The position numbers and the translations under genes are program-made. The notes beneath the pieces were generated by a model, which had not been told where the DNA came from, did no database searches, and saw only the letters and a program-made list of their open reading frames with translations. This document shows, in pieces, positions 1 to 8,508 of a stretch of DNA of 64,000 bases. This stretch comes from Plantibacter sp. VKM Ac-2880 (GTDB taxonomy: Bacteria; Actinomycetota; Actinomycetes; Actinomycetales; Microbacteriaceae), in the NCBI RefSeq assembly GCF_015351235.1, contig NZ_JADKSJ010000001.1:1691668-1755667 (forward strand). The letters run 5' to 3'. Numbering within the stretch: position 1 is the stretch's first letter; each line of letters begins with the position of its first letter.

Positions 1-1539
1 TACTTCCCGCCGCCGACCGCGACGCAGCCGACCGAGCCGCTGTACGGCCAGGCCGCGCAGCCGCCGCTCGGGTCGCCGCAGCAGGGGTCTCCCTACCAGC
101 AGTCGTCGCAGTATCCGAGCGCGGCGTTCACGCGTCAACCGCAGCCGAACGCGTACGGCGCCTACCAGCAGCAGCCGGCCCAGCCGCAGGCAGGGCACCC
201 GCAGCCCAGACACCCACAGTCCGGCCAGCCTGGCGCCGGGCAGTACCAGCCCGGCCAGCAGCCCGGTGCCTACGGTGCGTCGCCCTACGCCCAGCAGCAC
301 GGCGGGACCCCGACGGCGCCCCGCCCGAAGAAGACGAACCGTCCGCTCGCCGGGATGGTCGCGATGCTCGCGGTCGGAGCCCTCATCGGCGGCGCGTCAG
401 GCGCGGGAGCGACCCTCTGGGTGACGAACGCGACGAAGTCGAGCGTGTCGAGCAACGAGGCCGGGTCGAAGGCCTTCGCGATCAACGACGACGCCGACGT
501 CAGCCTCACGACGGCCATCGCCGCGACGGCCGGGCCGAGTGTCGTGACGCTGTCGGTGCAGGGAGGCCAGAGCGCCGGTACCGGTTCGGGCATCGTGCTC
601 AGCAAGGACGGGTACGTCCTGACGAACACCCACGTCGTGACCCTCGACGGTCAGGTCGCCGACCCCGCCATCCGGGTCACGGACGCGAACGGCAAGCTGT
701 ACACCGCCAAGCTCGTCGGCACTGACCCCGTCTACGACCTCGCCGTCATCAAGCTCGAAGACGCATCCGGCCTCAGCCCGATGGAGTTCGCGAACTCGGA
801 CAAGCTCAACGTCGGCGAGACGGCCGTCGCGATCGGCGCACCGCTCGGCTTGGCCGGAACGGTCACCGACGGGATCGTCAGCGCCCTGAACCGCAGCATC
901 ACCGTCGCCTCCTCCGCCGTGCCGGATTCCGGTTCCGGCGACGACGGTGGCTCGGACGACCCGAACGGCGACAATCAGAGCCCCTGGAACTTCGACGTCC
1001 CGGGCAAGACGCCGACGGCGCCGACCTCCTCGATCTCCATCGCGGTCATCCAGACCGACGCGGCGATCAACCCCGGCAACTCCGGTGGCGCACTCGTCGA
1101 CGGCACCGGCAAGCTCATCGGCGTCAACGTCGCCATCGCGAGCGCCGGGAGCACCGACTCGTCCTCGCAGAGCGGGAGCATCGGCGTCGGCTTCGCGATC
1201 CCCGCCAACATCGCCAAGCGCGTCTCGGACGAGATCATCAAGACGGGGAAGGCGACCCACGGCTTGCTCGGCGCCACCGTGAAGGATGCCGCGAGCGACG
1301 CGAAGAGCACCGTCGCCGGGGCGCTCATCGACAAGGTGACCGACAACGGTGCCGCCCAGGCCGCCGGCCTGAAGTCGGGCGACATCGTGACGGAGTTCAA
1401 CGGTGTGCCGATCACCGGAGCGAACGACCTGACCGCGCAGGTCCGGGCGCTCGCCGGTGGGGCGACGGCGAAGGTCACCTTCACCCGGGGGAGCGATTCG
1501 CAGAGTGCCGAGGTCACGCTCGGGGAACTCGCGCTCTGA
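1..1539 (+). CDS. HtrA/DegP-like membrane-anchored serine protease (5' end outside window)
   Basis: The reading frame is open from the first base, so the start lies upstream. About 512 residues are visible. Residues 1-110 are a Pro/Gln/Tyr-rich cytoplasmic segment, followed by KKTNRP and one membrane helix (PLAGMVAMLAVGALIGG). An extracytoplasmic trypsin-like domain follows with the triad His in TNTHVV, Asp in YDLAVI and Ser in GNSGGAL. A C-terminal PDZ domain contains the GLKSGDIVTEFNG carboxylate-binding loop region. This is the standard order of actinobacterial HtrA/PepD proteins, which degrade or refold damaged exported proteins. An internal ATG at 355 is not the real start because the PQ-rich segment is continuous with it. 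Confidence 0.93.
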   Translation, partial: YFPPPTATQPTEPLYGQAAQPPLGSPQQGSPYQQSSQYPSAAFTRQPQPNAYGAYQQQPAQPQAGHPQPRHPQSGQPGAGQYQPGQQPGAYGASPYAQQHGGTPTAPRPKKTNRPLAGMVAMLAVGALIGGASGAGATLWVTNATKSSVSSNEAGSKAFAINDDADVSLTTAIAATAGPSVVTLSVQGGQSAGTGSGIVLSKDGYVLTNTHVVTLDGQVADPAIRVTDANGKLYTAKLVGTDPVYDLAVIKLEDASGLSPMEFANSDKLNVGETAVAIGAPLGLAGTVTDGIVSALNRSITVASSAVPDSGSGDDGGSDDPNGDNQSPWNFDVPGKTPTAPTSSISIAVIQTDAAINPGNSGGALVDGTGKLIGVNVAIASAGSTDSSSQSGSIGVGFAIPANIAKRVSDEIIKTGKATHGLLGATVKDAASDAKSTVAGALIDKVTDNGAAQAAGLKSGDIVTEFNGVPITGANDLTAQVRALAGGATAKVTFTRGSDSQSAEVTLGELAL

Positions 1540-1559
1540 CGCTCGGGGTCCGCAGTCCC

Positions 1560-1593
1560 GGAGACGCCCGCCCGGGACCGTGCGGGCGTCTCC
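1560..1593 (+). terminator. Hairpin after the htrA-like gene
   Basis: Perfect 12-bp inverted repeat (GGAGACGCCCGC / GCGGGCGTCTCC) with a 10-nt loop, 20 bp past the stop codon. There is no T-run, which is common in high-GC actinobacteria, so termination is inferred from position and stem strength. Confidence 0.6.
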
Positions 1594-1623
1594 GCGTCCG
1601 GGGCTGTGCCCGTGACCGGCTGC

Positions 1624-1629
1624 TAGGCT
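1624..1629 (+). promoter_or_regulatory. Putative -10 box for the glycopolymer operon
   Basis: TAGGCT lies 30 bp upstream of the glycosyltransferase ATG, fitting the TANNNT actinobacterial -10 consensus. No convincing -35 is visible. The same hexamer precedes murI and prfB in this window. Confidence 0.4.
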
Positions 1630-1659
1630 CGATCGAACGAAACACGGAGTGAACCCCAC

Positions 1660-2727
1660 ATGTCGAACGACCGAGGCCAGGCCGACGCACCGTCGTTGCC
1701 CGGAGTCTCCTACGTGATGCCCGTGTTGAACGACGTGCGGCACGTCCGAGCAGCCGTCGACAGCCTGCTCGCGCAGGACTACGCGGGCGACGTCGAGATC
1801 ACCATCGCCGTCGGTCCGAGCATCGACGGCACGACGGAACTGGTCCGCTCGCTCCAGGCCGCGGACCCGCGCATCCACGTGCTCGAGAACCATGTCGGCT
1901 CGACCCCGGCTGGGCTGAACCTCGCCATCTCGGCGTCGACCCATCCGATCGTCATCCGGGTCGACGCCCATTCGGAGCTGCCGAGCGACTACGCCCGGAT
2001 CGCCGTGGAGACGATGCTGCGCACCGGTGCCCAGAACGTCGGCGGGATCATGGACGCCCGCGGTCGCACTGCGTTCGAGACGGCGGTGGCGCGCGCGTAC
2101 GGTTCGCGGGTCGGCCTCGGCGGCACGCCGCACCACGTCGGCGGACGTCAGGGGCCGGCCGACACGGTCTATCTCGGCGTCTTCGACCGGGAGATGCTCG
2201 TGCGGGTGGGCATGTTCGACGAGCGCATCAAGCGCGGTCAGGATTGGGAGCTCAACCGCCGCATCAAGCAGGCGGGAGGCCTCGTCTGGTTCACGCCCGA
2301 ACTCCGCGTCGTGTACCGCCCGCGCGCGAGCCTGCGCGCCCTCGCCCGCCAATTCTTCTCCACAGGCCTCTGGCGCGGCGAGCTCAGTCGCAGCTTCCCC
2401 ACGCGCGGCACGCTCAGGTACTTCGCCCCGCCGGTGCTCGTACTCGGGATCGTCCTCGGCACCCTGCTCGGCCTCGGCGGGCTCCTCCAGCTGGCTGCCG
2501 GCATCCCACCGTGGCTCCTGATCGGGTTCGCGGCGCCGATCGGCTACGCGCTCATCGTGCTGCTCGCGAGCATCGTCGTCACCGGGCGGGACGGTGTGCG
2601 TACGAGCCTGTGGATGCTCGTCGTACTCCCGTGCATCCACTTCTGCTGGGGCACCGGTTTCGTGCTCGGCTACGGCTCGCTCGCGAAGGGCATCTCCGCG
2701 CTGCGCAACCCACCGAAGGCGGCCTAG
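1660..2727 (+). CDS. Family 2 glycosyltransferase with C-terminal membrane helices
   Basis: 355 residues. The N-terminal GT-A domain has the opening SYVMPVLNDVRHV, nucleotide-binding surroundings (DPRIHVLEN) and the metal-binding DxD-type region VIRVDAHSE. A W-rich acceptor region (GQDWELNRRIKQAGG) corresponds to the ED/QDWE catalytic-base motif. Residues about 245-340 contain three hydrophobic segments. It probably adds sugars to a lipid-linked or wall glycopolymer at the inner membrane face. It is directly followed (no gap) by the CDP-alcohol phosphatidyltransferase and a second GT2, so the three are an operon. Confidence 0.88.
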   Translation: MSNDRGQADAPSLPGVSYVMPVLNDVRHVRAAVDSLLAQDYAGDVEITIAVGPSIDGTTELVRSLQAADPRIHVLENHVGSTPAGLNLAISASTHPIVIRVDAHSELPSDYARIAVETMLRTGAQNVGGIMDARGRTAFETAVARAYGSRVGLGGTPHHVGGRQGPADTVYLGVFDREMLVRVGMFDERIKRGQDWELNRRIKQAGGLVWFTPELRVVYRPRASLRALARQFFSTGLWRGELSRSFPTRGTLRYFAPPVLVLGIVLGTLLGLGGLLQLAAGIPPWLLIGFAAPIGYALIVLLASIVVTGRDGVRTSLWMLVVLPCIHFCWGTGFVLGYGSLAKGISALRNPPKAA

Positions 2728-3555
2728 ATGTCGGATCCCCGTGCAGAAGCTCCGGGTCCGCGGCTCACCCCACCGCGGACGATCGCCGAACTCCGGGCCG
2801 TGGCGCAGCCACCCGAGGTCCGAGCCCGTAAGAACGCCGAGCACTGGACGGCGGACCTCTACCTGCGCGACCTGTCGCCGTACGTCACGTGGCTGCTCTT
2901 GCGCACCAGCATCAGCGCCAACGGCGTGACCGGACTCATGATCCTGACCGGTTGGGCTGCTGCTGCGGCGTTGCTCATCCCGGGCTTCGGCGGTGCCGCC
3001 CTCGCGCTCGTGCTCGGTCAGACGCAGATGCTCGTCGACTGCTGCGACGGCGAGGTCGCGCGGTGGCGCAGGACCTCGAGCCCGGCGGGCGCATTCCTCG
3101 ACTCCGTGGGGCACTACTCGACCGAATCGCTCATCGCCATCGCGCTCGGTGTCCGGGCGGCGGGATGGCCGGTGGACACGCCCGTCGACCTCACCTGGAT
3201 CACGCTCGGGTTCGCGCTCGCCCTGTTCGTCGTGCTGAACAAGGCGTTGAACGACATGGTGCGCGTCGCCCGCGCCGGCTTCGGTGCGCCCAAGCTCACG
3301 TACTCGACGGAGGAGTCGGCACCACGAGGGGGAGTCCTCGCGATGGCCAGACGGTTCGCGCGGTTCCTGCCGTTCCACCGCCTCTTCCACTCGGTCGAGC
3401 TCACAATGGTCGTCTTCGCGGCTTCCGTCGTCGGACTCTTCGTCGGCGACGTCGAGGCGATGCGGTGGACCCTCGCGGTCCTCGTGCCGCTCGCCCTCCT
3501 GACGGTCGTCGGCCACTTCGTCGCGATCGTCTCGTCGAATCGACTGCGCGCGTGA
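2728..3555 (+). CDS. CDP-alcohol phosphatidyltransferase family protein
   Basis: 275 residues with several membrane helices. The family motif is visible as DCCDGEVARWRR...GAFLDSVGH: Asp-x2-Asp-Gly-x2-Ala-Arg-x8-Gly-x3-Asp. The final metal-ligand Asp expected three residues on is His here (GHYSTE). Such enzymes join a CDP-activated alcohol to a second alcohol to make phospholipids or lipid anchors. The substrate cannot be told from sequence. It starts immediately after the upstream GT2 stop, and its TGA overlaps the ATG of the next GT2, so translation is probably coupled. Confidence 0.85.
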   Translation: MSDPRAEAPGPRLTPPRTIAELRAVAQPPEVRARKNAEHWTADLYLRDLSPYVTWLLLRTSISANGVTGLMILTGWAAAAALLIPGFGGAALALVLGQTQMLVDCCDGEVARWRRTSSPAGAFLDSVGHYSTESLIAIALGVRAAGWPVDTPVDLTWITLGFALALFVVLNKALNDMVRVARAGFGAPKLTYSTEESAPRGGVLAMARRFARFLPFHRLFHSVELTMVVFAASVVGLFVGDVEAMRWTLAVLVPLALLTVVGHFVAIVSSNRLRA

Positions 3556-4439
3556 TGTCGGGACCGATCCCGGTCACCCGATCCGTCGGCGTCGTCGTGC
3601 TGACGCAGGGGACCAGGCCCGTCGAGCTGGCCGCCGGAGTCGCGAGCGTGTTCGCCCAGCGGGGCGTCGAACTCGACGTCGTGGTGGTCGGCAACGGCTG
3701 GGAGCCGTCCGGGCTCCCATCCGGGGTGCGTGGGCTGGCGCTGGCGGAGAACCTCGGGATCCCCGCCGGTCGCAATCGTGGTGCCGCCACGGTCAACGGC
3801 GAGTTCATCTTCTTCCTCGACGACGACGCGACCATCCCGTCGACGACGTTCCTCCAGGACGCGATCGCGATCCTCGACGCCGACCGGTCGATCGGGCTGC
3901 TCCAGCCCAGGCTCGCCGACGCGACCGGTGTCCCGACCCCGTCCCGCTGGGTGCCCAGGACCCGCGACAAGGATCCCCGGCACTCGAGCGCGGTCTTCTC
4001 CTGCCTCGAAGCGGCGGTCCTCCTGCCTCGCCGGGTGTTCGACGCCGTCGGCGGTTGGGCCGATCCCTTCTTCTACGCGCACGAGGGCATCGAACTCGCT
4101 TGGCGGGTCTGGGATCAGGGGAGGCGCGCTTGGTACGAGGCGTCGCTCGAGGCGAACCACCCGATCACCGAACCCACCAGGCACACCGCGTACTACCGCC
4201 TGAACGCACGGAACCGCGTCTGGCTCGCCCGACGGAACCTCCCGCTCCCGCTCGTCCCGCTCTATGTGGGTTCCTGGACGGCCGTCCAGATCATCCGATG
4301 GTGGCGCAAGCCCGAGGCGCTCCGGCCCTGGTTCGCCGGGTGGCGCGAAGGATGGCGGACCGACCCGGGTGGACGCCGGCCGTTGCGCTGGCGCACGGTC
4401 TGGCGGATGACCAGAGCCGGCCGGCCGCCCGTCATCTGA
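3555..4439 (+). CDS. Family 2 glycosyltransferase
   Basis: 294 residues; the start at 3555 overlaps the previous stop as TGATG. It is a GT-A fold protein with VGVVVLTQGTRP at the start, the GNRGAA-type segment (GIPAGRNRGAATVNG), the metal-binding FFLDDDATI and the acceptor-side HEGIELAWRVWDQG. It belongs to the rhamnosyl/galactofuranosyl-type GT2 group by architecture, but the donor sugar is unknown. It is the third gene of the surface-glycan operon. Confidence 0.87.
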   Translation: MSGPIPVTRSVGVVVLTQGTRPVELAAGVASVFAQRGVELDVVVVGNGWEPSGLPSGVRGLALAENLGIPAGRNRGAATVNGEFIFFLDDDATIPSTTFLQDAIAILDADRSIGLLQPRLADATGVPTPSRWVPRTRDKDPRHSSAVFSCLEAAVLLPRRVFDAVGGWADPFFYAHEGIELAWRVWDQGRRAWYEASLEANHPITEPTRHTAYYRLNARNRVWLARRNLPLPLVPLYVGSWTAVQIIRWWRKPEALRPWFAGWREGWRTDPGGRRPLRWRTVWRMTRAGRPPVI

Positions 4440-4505
4440 CCACCGGGGCCGTCGTGACCCCACTGTGACCTGGCGTCGTTACGCTTGACGGATGCTGGAG
4501 CTGAC

Positions 4506-5798
4506 ATGGGACTGATCAGAGACGGTCGGCGCGCCATCACCCTGGCGCGGGACCTGCTCGCCAACCGGCGGGCGAGAGCCGTCCTCGCCGTCCAGATGCA
4601 GGCGGCTCCCGTGATCGAACCCGGCCGCTACAAGGTGGCGGTGTACTTCGCCGACGGCGCCGTGAACCTGTACCAGATCCGGCAGTGGTACCGCCCGCTC
4701 GCCGAGCTCTCCAAGCGCTGGCCGGTCCTCATCCTCAGCCGCGGAGCGACGGCGGCCGCGAAGCTGTTCGAGGAGTCGCCGGTCCCGACGGCCTACGTCC
4801 GGACGGTCGTCGCGCTCGAACGGACCCTCGCCGAGCAGGACATCCGCGTCGTGCTGTACGTCAACCAGAACGCCAGGAACTTCCAGATGTTCCGGTACGG
4901 CTCCCGCTGGCACGTCTTCGTCAACCACGGCGAGAGCGACAAGATGTACATGACCACGAACCAGTTCAAGGCCTACGACTACAGCCTCATCGCCGGTCAG
5001 GCCGCGAGGAACCGACTCGAGCGGGTGCTCTGGGACTACGACTTCGACAAGCGCGCCATCATGATCGGCCGTCCCCAGGCCGACCACTACTCGGGAGCGC
5101 TGCCGTACACGCCCGACGACCGGATCGTGGTGCTCTACGCCCCGACCTGGGAGGGCGACCGCGCCGCGGCCGCGTACGGGTCGATCGCGAGTCACGGCGT
5201 CGCACTCGTCCGAGCCTTGATCGCCACCGGGCATCACCGCGTCCTGTATCGGCCGCACCCGCGGAGCGGTGTCGTCGACGCGTCCTACGCCAGTGCCAAT
5301 CGAGAGATCATGTCCGCCCTGCAGGAGGCGAATCGCGCGGATCCCGCCGCCCAGCACGTGGTCGACACCGGCGCTGAACTCGGTTGGCAGCTGGCCGCGG
5401 CCGACGCCGCGATCGTCGACATCTCCGCGATGGTGTACGACCGGCTGGCCAGTGGGAAGCCGCTCATGATCACGCGTCCGGTGCATCCCGAGGCCGAGAT
5501 CGACACCGGCGGATACCTCTCGGCCTGTGAGTGGCTCGACGCGTCGGACGCGTCGGACATCGTGGAGGGCATCGATCGCCTCCTCGAGGATCCGGACACC
5601 GTGGCGCGACTGCAGCACTGGGTCCAGTACTACTTCGGCGATACGACGCCCGGGATGACGACGGCCCGGTTCCACGCGGCGATCGAGCACCTGATGGCGG
5701 AATGGGACCGGTTCGCGCTCCTCCACGCGGATGACCGCCCGGAGCTTGACGAGCACGAGGACGACGAGGACGAGGACGAGGACGAGGATCGCGCCTGA
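4506..5798 (+). CDS. CDP-glycerol:glycerophosphate glycerophosphotransferase (TagB/TagF-like)
   Basis: 430 residues from the ATG at 4506, preceded by GGAG; a TTG 21 bp upstream is less likely. The protein matches the Glyphos_transf family: FVNHGESDKMYM near the middle, VLYAPTWEG (the LYAPTW motif), RPHPRSG, and the C-terminal AIVDISAMVYDRLASGKP. These enzymes polymerise or prime glycerol-phosphate teichoic-type polymers from CDP-glycerol. The C-terminus ends in an acidic run encoded by a GAGGAC-type hexamer repeat (5759-5790). Neighbouring glycosyltransferases and the TagGH-type exporter support a teichoic-acid-like polymer. Confidence 0.87.
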   Translation: MGLIRDGRRAITLARDLLANRRARAVLAVQMQAAPVIEPGRYKVAVYFADGAVNLYQIRQWYRPLAELSKRWPVLILSRGATAAAKLFEESPVPTAYVRTVVALERTLAEQDIRVVLYVNQNARNFQMFRYGSRWHVFVNHGESDKMYMTTNQFKAYDYSLIAGQAARNRLERVLWDYDFDKRAIMIGRPQADHYSGALPYTPDDRIVVLYAPTWEGDRAAAAYGSIASHGVALVRALIATGHHRVLYRPHPRSGVVDASYASANREIMSALQEANRADPAAQHVVDTGAELGWQLAAADAAIVDISAMVYDRLASGKPLMITRPVHPEAEIDTGGYLSACEWLDASDASDIVEGIDRLLEDPDTVARLQHWVQYYFGDTTPGMTTARFHAAIEHLMAEWDRFALLHADDRPELDEHEDDEDEDEDEDRA

Positions 5799-5851
5799 GG
5801 CGCGTCGGATCGTTGAGTCCGCGCCCAGGAGAACCACGTAGGGTCGGGCAG

Positions 5852-7060
5852 GTGAATCCGTCCTCCGGGCGACTGGCCTCCCTCGACGGAGTCCGTGGTG
5901 TCGCCAGCGTCGTCGTGGTGCTCTACCACGTGTCGTTGTTGGCGCGACCCTTCGCCACCGGCCGCATCTCGGAACCGGCGTGGGACATCGCGACGGAGAC
6001 GCCGCTCAAGCTGCTGTTCGCCGGAACCGAGGCCGTGCAGGTGTTCTTCGTCCTGAGCGGCCTCGTCGTGGCGTTGCCGCTGTTGCGCGGTGGCGCGAGC
6101 TGGCCGGGCTTCTTCGCCGCCCGCTTCGTGCGACTGTACCTGCCGGTCTGGGGAGCGCTCCTGTTCGCGGCCGCGCTCATCCTGCTCATCCCGCGGGATC
6201 AGGCCTCGGTCACGACCGGCGAATGGATCGCCAACGCGAACGCGACGAGTGTGGACCCGTTGCACCTCCTGTCGGAGGCCACCCTCACGCCGGTCAGCTA
6301 CACACTCGTCAACACCCTCTGGTCGTTGCGGTGGGAGCTCATCTTCACGCTCCTCCTGCCGGTCGCCGTCCTGCTCGCGCGGCTGCTCCGTCGCTGGGCG
6401 TGGCCGATCGCGGCACTCATGTCGGTCGTGATGGTCGCCGGTCGCGTCGCGGGCGTCGACGCCGCCGTGTACCTCCCGGCCTTCTTCATCGGCACGTTGA
6501 TCGCGGTCCGGCTCGACAGCCTCCGCGGCTGGGCGGCGGAGCGGTCGCGTCCATGGCAGTGGGGCATCCTGACGGGCGTCTCCGCCTTCCTCCTCGTGGC
6601 CAGCTGGTTGTCCCGTCCCTTCGTCGAGTCGTCCTCAACGCTCGGTCAGGCGCTCTGGGGGCTCTCCGGCGTGGGCGCGGCCGGACTCATCGTGGTTGCC
6701 ATCGGAAGCCCCCTCGCTCGACGTCTGCTCGAGGTCCGCCCGATCCTGTGGCTCGGGAAGGTGTCGTTCAGCCTCTACCTGGTGCACGCGCCGATCCTGG
6801 CGACGCTGGCGTTCTCGTTCGGGGATGCGCGCTGGTGGCTGGTCGGCATCGTGGGTGTCCCACTCAGCCTGGTGGTGGCCGCCGCGTTCTTCCAGCTCGT
6901 CGAGCGGCCGTCGCACGGCCTGGCGCGTCGCGTCGGTCGAGCCGTTCAGTTGCGATCGGAAACGGTGCGTTCGTGGGCCGTCAGCCGGCGCGGGGAACGA
7001 GCGCGTTCCGCTTCTTCCGACGGTCTGCCGCACGCAGCTCCTGAGCCCACCGACGGGTGA
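5852..7060 (+). CDS. Acyltransferase family 3 (membrane O-acyltransferase)
   Basis: 402 residues from the GTG at 5852; a TTG at 5813 would add 13 residues. It begins with the hallmark RLASLDGVRGVASVVVVLYHV, containing the catalytic-type His of the OafA/YrhL family. About ten hydrophobic segments follow, with the family's SFSLYLVHAPIL motif near the C-terminus. It likely transfers acetyl or other acyl groups onto surface glycans. The last 80 bp overlap the 3' end of the convergent glycosyltransferase gene. Confidence 0.87.
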   Translation: MNPSSGRLASLDGVRGVASVVVVLYHVSLLARPFATGRISEPAWDIATETPLKLLFAGTEAVQVFFVLSGLVVALPLLRGGASWPGFFAARFVRLYLPVWGALLFAAALILLIPRDQASVTTGEWIANANATSVDPLHLLSEATLTPVSYTLVNTLWSLRWELIFTLLLPVAVLLARLLRRWAWPIAALMSVVMVAGRVAGVDAAVYLPAFFIGTLIAVRLDSLRGWAAERSRPWQWGILTGVSAFLLVASWLSRPFVESSSTLGQALWGLSGVGAAGLIVVAIGSPLARRLLEVRPILWLGKVSFSLYLVHAPILATLAFSFGDARWWLVGIVGVPLSLVVAAAFFQLVERPSHGLARRVGRAVQLRSETVRSWAVSRRGERARSASSDGLPHAAPEPTDG

Positions 7061-8456
7061 CGGCCTCGTCGTCGTACTGCTCGGCGGTGGACCGCGCATG
7101 ACGCCGCATGGCGTCCACCTCGCGGTCGGGGAGGGCGAGCAGCCGCTCGATGGCAGCGGCGACGACGGCCGGTTCGGCGGACGGGACGAGGAAGCCGTTC
7201 CGTCCATCGGTGACGATGTCGGCCGGTCCGTAGGGTACGTCGACGACGACCGGCAGGCAGCCCGCCGCCATCGCCTCGACGAGGACGAGCGGGAAGCCCT
7301 CCGAAGTCGACGTCATGACGAGGAACGAGCCGGACCCGAGCTGTTCACGGGCTGAGCGATCGTAGCCGTGGAGGACGATGCGGTGCTCGGGGTCCTCCGC
7401 GGTGAGGATCGCCTGCAGCTCACCGAGCAACTCGCCACCGCCGTAGACGTCGAGCATCGGAGGGGTGCCCTCCGCGGCCGTCGCCGCCAGGACGGCGCGG
7501 ATGGCGTGAGCGGGGCGCTTGCGCGCCGTGAGCGACCCGAGGAACATGCCACGATGACGGGGACGCGCTGCCTGCGCGACCGTTTTCTCGACGAGGTCGC
7601 GCGAGTTGGGGATGACGGCCAGCGAGGCGTGGACACCGAGCATGGCCTGTACGTCGGCCAGCTGACGCTCACTCAGGAGGGCGACGAGGTCGAAGTCGTC
7701 GAGTGCCTCGAAGACCGCGCGACGCGACTCCCGCAGGCGACCGTGCGGACGCTCGGTGCCCTGGAGGTGGGAGGCGTGCACGACGTGCGCCGTGACGACG
7801 TTCCGCTTGCGGTAGCTCAGGACGAACGGGGCGATGGTCTTGCTGTCGACGATCATCCAGGCAGGGGCTCCGGCGGTGATCGCGTCGAACCACGCCCGGT
7901 ACAGTGACCAGATCCGGCCCCAGGCGCGCACCGGTCGGCCGTGCTCGTCACAGAGGACGACCGCGCGACCACCCTTGGTGCCCAGCTCCTTCGTGTCGCG
8001 GCGGTCGGAGAGGAGGAGGGTGCCGTCGGTGCGGTAGACGTCGACCTGCAGGACCTGGCCGGCGTCGTCGCGGCGCTCGCGGCTCAGGACGGCCTCGCCG
8101 CGGCGCCGCTCGGTACCGTCGTCGGTCGCCGGGAGTGGCGTGAACGGATACCGGTCGAGGTCGAGGGAGCCACCCGGCAGCGGGTTCGCCCGCAGCCAGT
8201 CGTACAGGTTGACGATGCGCATGCCCTCGACGAGGTCGCCACGGGATCGCAGCCGCTGCTCGAGCTCCGGGTAGTCCGGCCGGTGGTCGAAGGTGAGGAT
8301 GTCGACGGGCGTGCCGGCCAGACGCGCGAATGCTCGGGAACGGTGGAACATCGCCTCGGTCATGCCCCCGAAGTCGTCCGTCAGGCCCCACGTGACCGCG
8401 AAGTGACGACCTTCGGGAAGGAGGCTCTGGGAACGGCGCAGGAAGGGAAGTCTCAC
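6981..8456 (-). CDS. Family 4 glycosyltransferase (teichoic acid/poly-glycerolphosphate glycosyltransferase type)
   Basis: 491 residues. The C-terminal GT-B domain shows GMFLGSLTARKRP, DVYGGGELLGELQ and the donor-site motif STSEGFPLVLVEAMAAGCLPVV (EGFPLVLVEA, E-x7-E type). The N-terminal half carries GLTDDFGGMTEAMFHRSRAFA, typical of TagE/GtfA-like enzymes that glycosylate glycerol-phosphate polymers. It is convergent with the acyltransferase and shares 80 bp with it. Its place in the island suggests it decorates the same wall polymer. Confidence 0.83.
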   Translation of the reverse strand: MRLPFLRRSQSLLPEGRHFAVTWGLTDDFGGMTEAMFHRSRAFARLAGTPVDILTFDHRPDYPELEQRLRSRGDLVEGMRIVNLYDWLRANPLPGGSLDLDRYPFTPLPATDDGTERRRGEAVLSRERRDDAGQVLQVDVYRTDGTLLLSDRRDTKELGTKGGRAVVLCDEHGRPVRAWGRIWSLYRAWFDAITAGAPAWMIVDSKTIAPFVLSYRKRNVVTAHVVHASHLQGTERPHGRLRESRRAVFEALDDFDLVALLSERQLADVQAMLGVHASLAVIPNSRDLVEKTVAQAARPRHRGMFLGSLTARKRPAHAIRAVLAATAAEGTPPMLDVYGGGELLGELQAILTAEDPEHRIVLHGYDRSAREQLGSGSFLVMTSTSEGFPLVLVEAMAAGCLPVVVDVPYGPADIVTDGRNGFLVPSAEPAVVAAAIERLLALPDREVDAMRRHARSTAEQYDDEAVTRRWAQELRAADRRKKRNALVPRAG

Positions 8457-8508
8457 GGCTCGACGCTACGCGACGGACCTGGAGAGATGCCGCATCCCCG
8501 CGGGTGGC

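Noticed and set aside
397-3516. Very long open frame on the minus strand (1039 codons)
   Set aside because: It is antisense to the protease, GT2 and phosphatidyltransferase genes. Its translation is Arg/Asp/Glu/Gly-rich and non-repetitive, typical of a shadow frame in high-GC DNA, with no domain.
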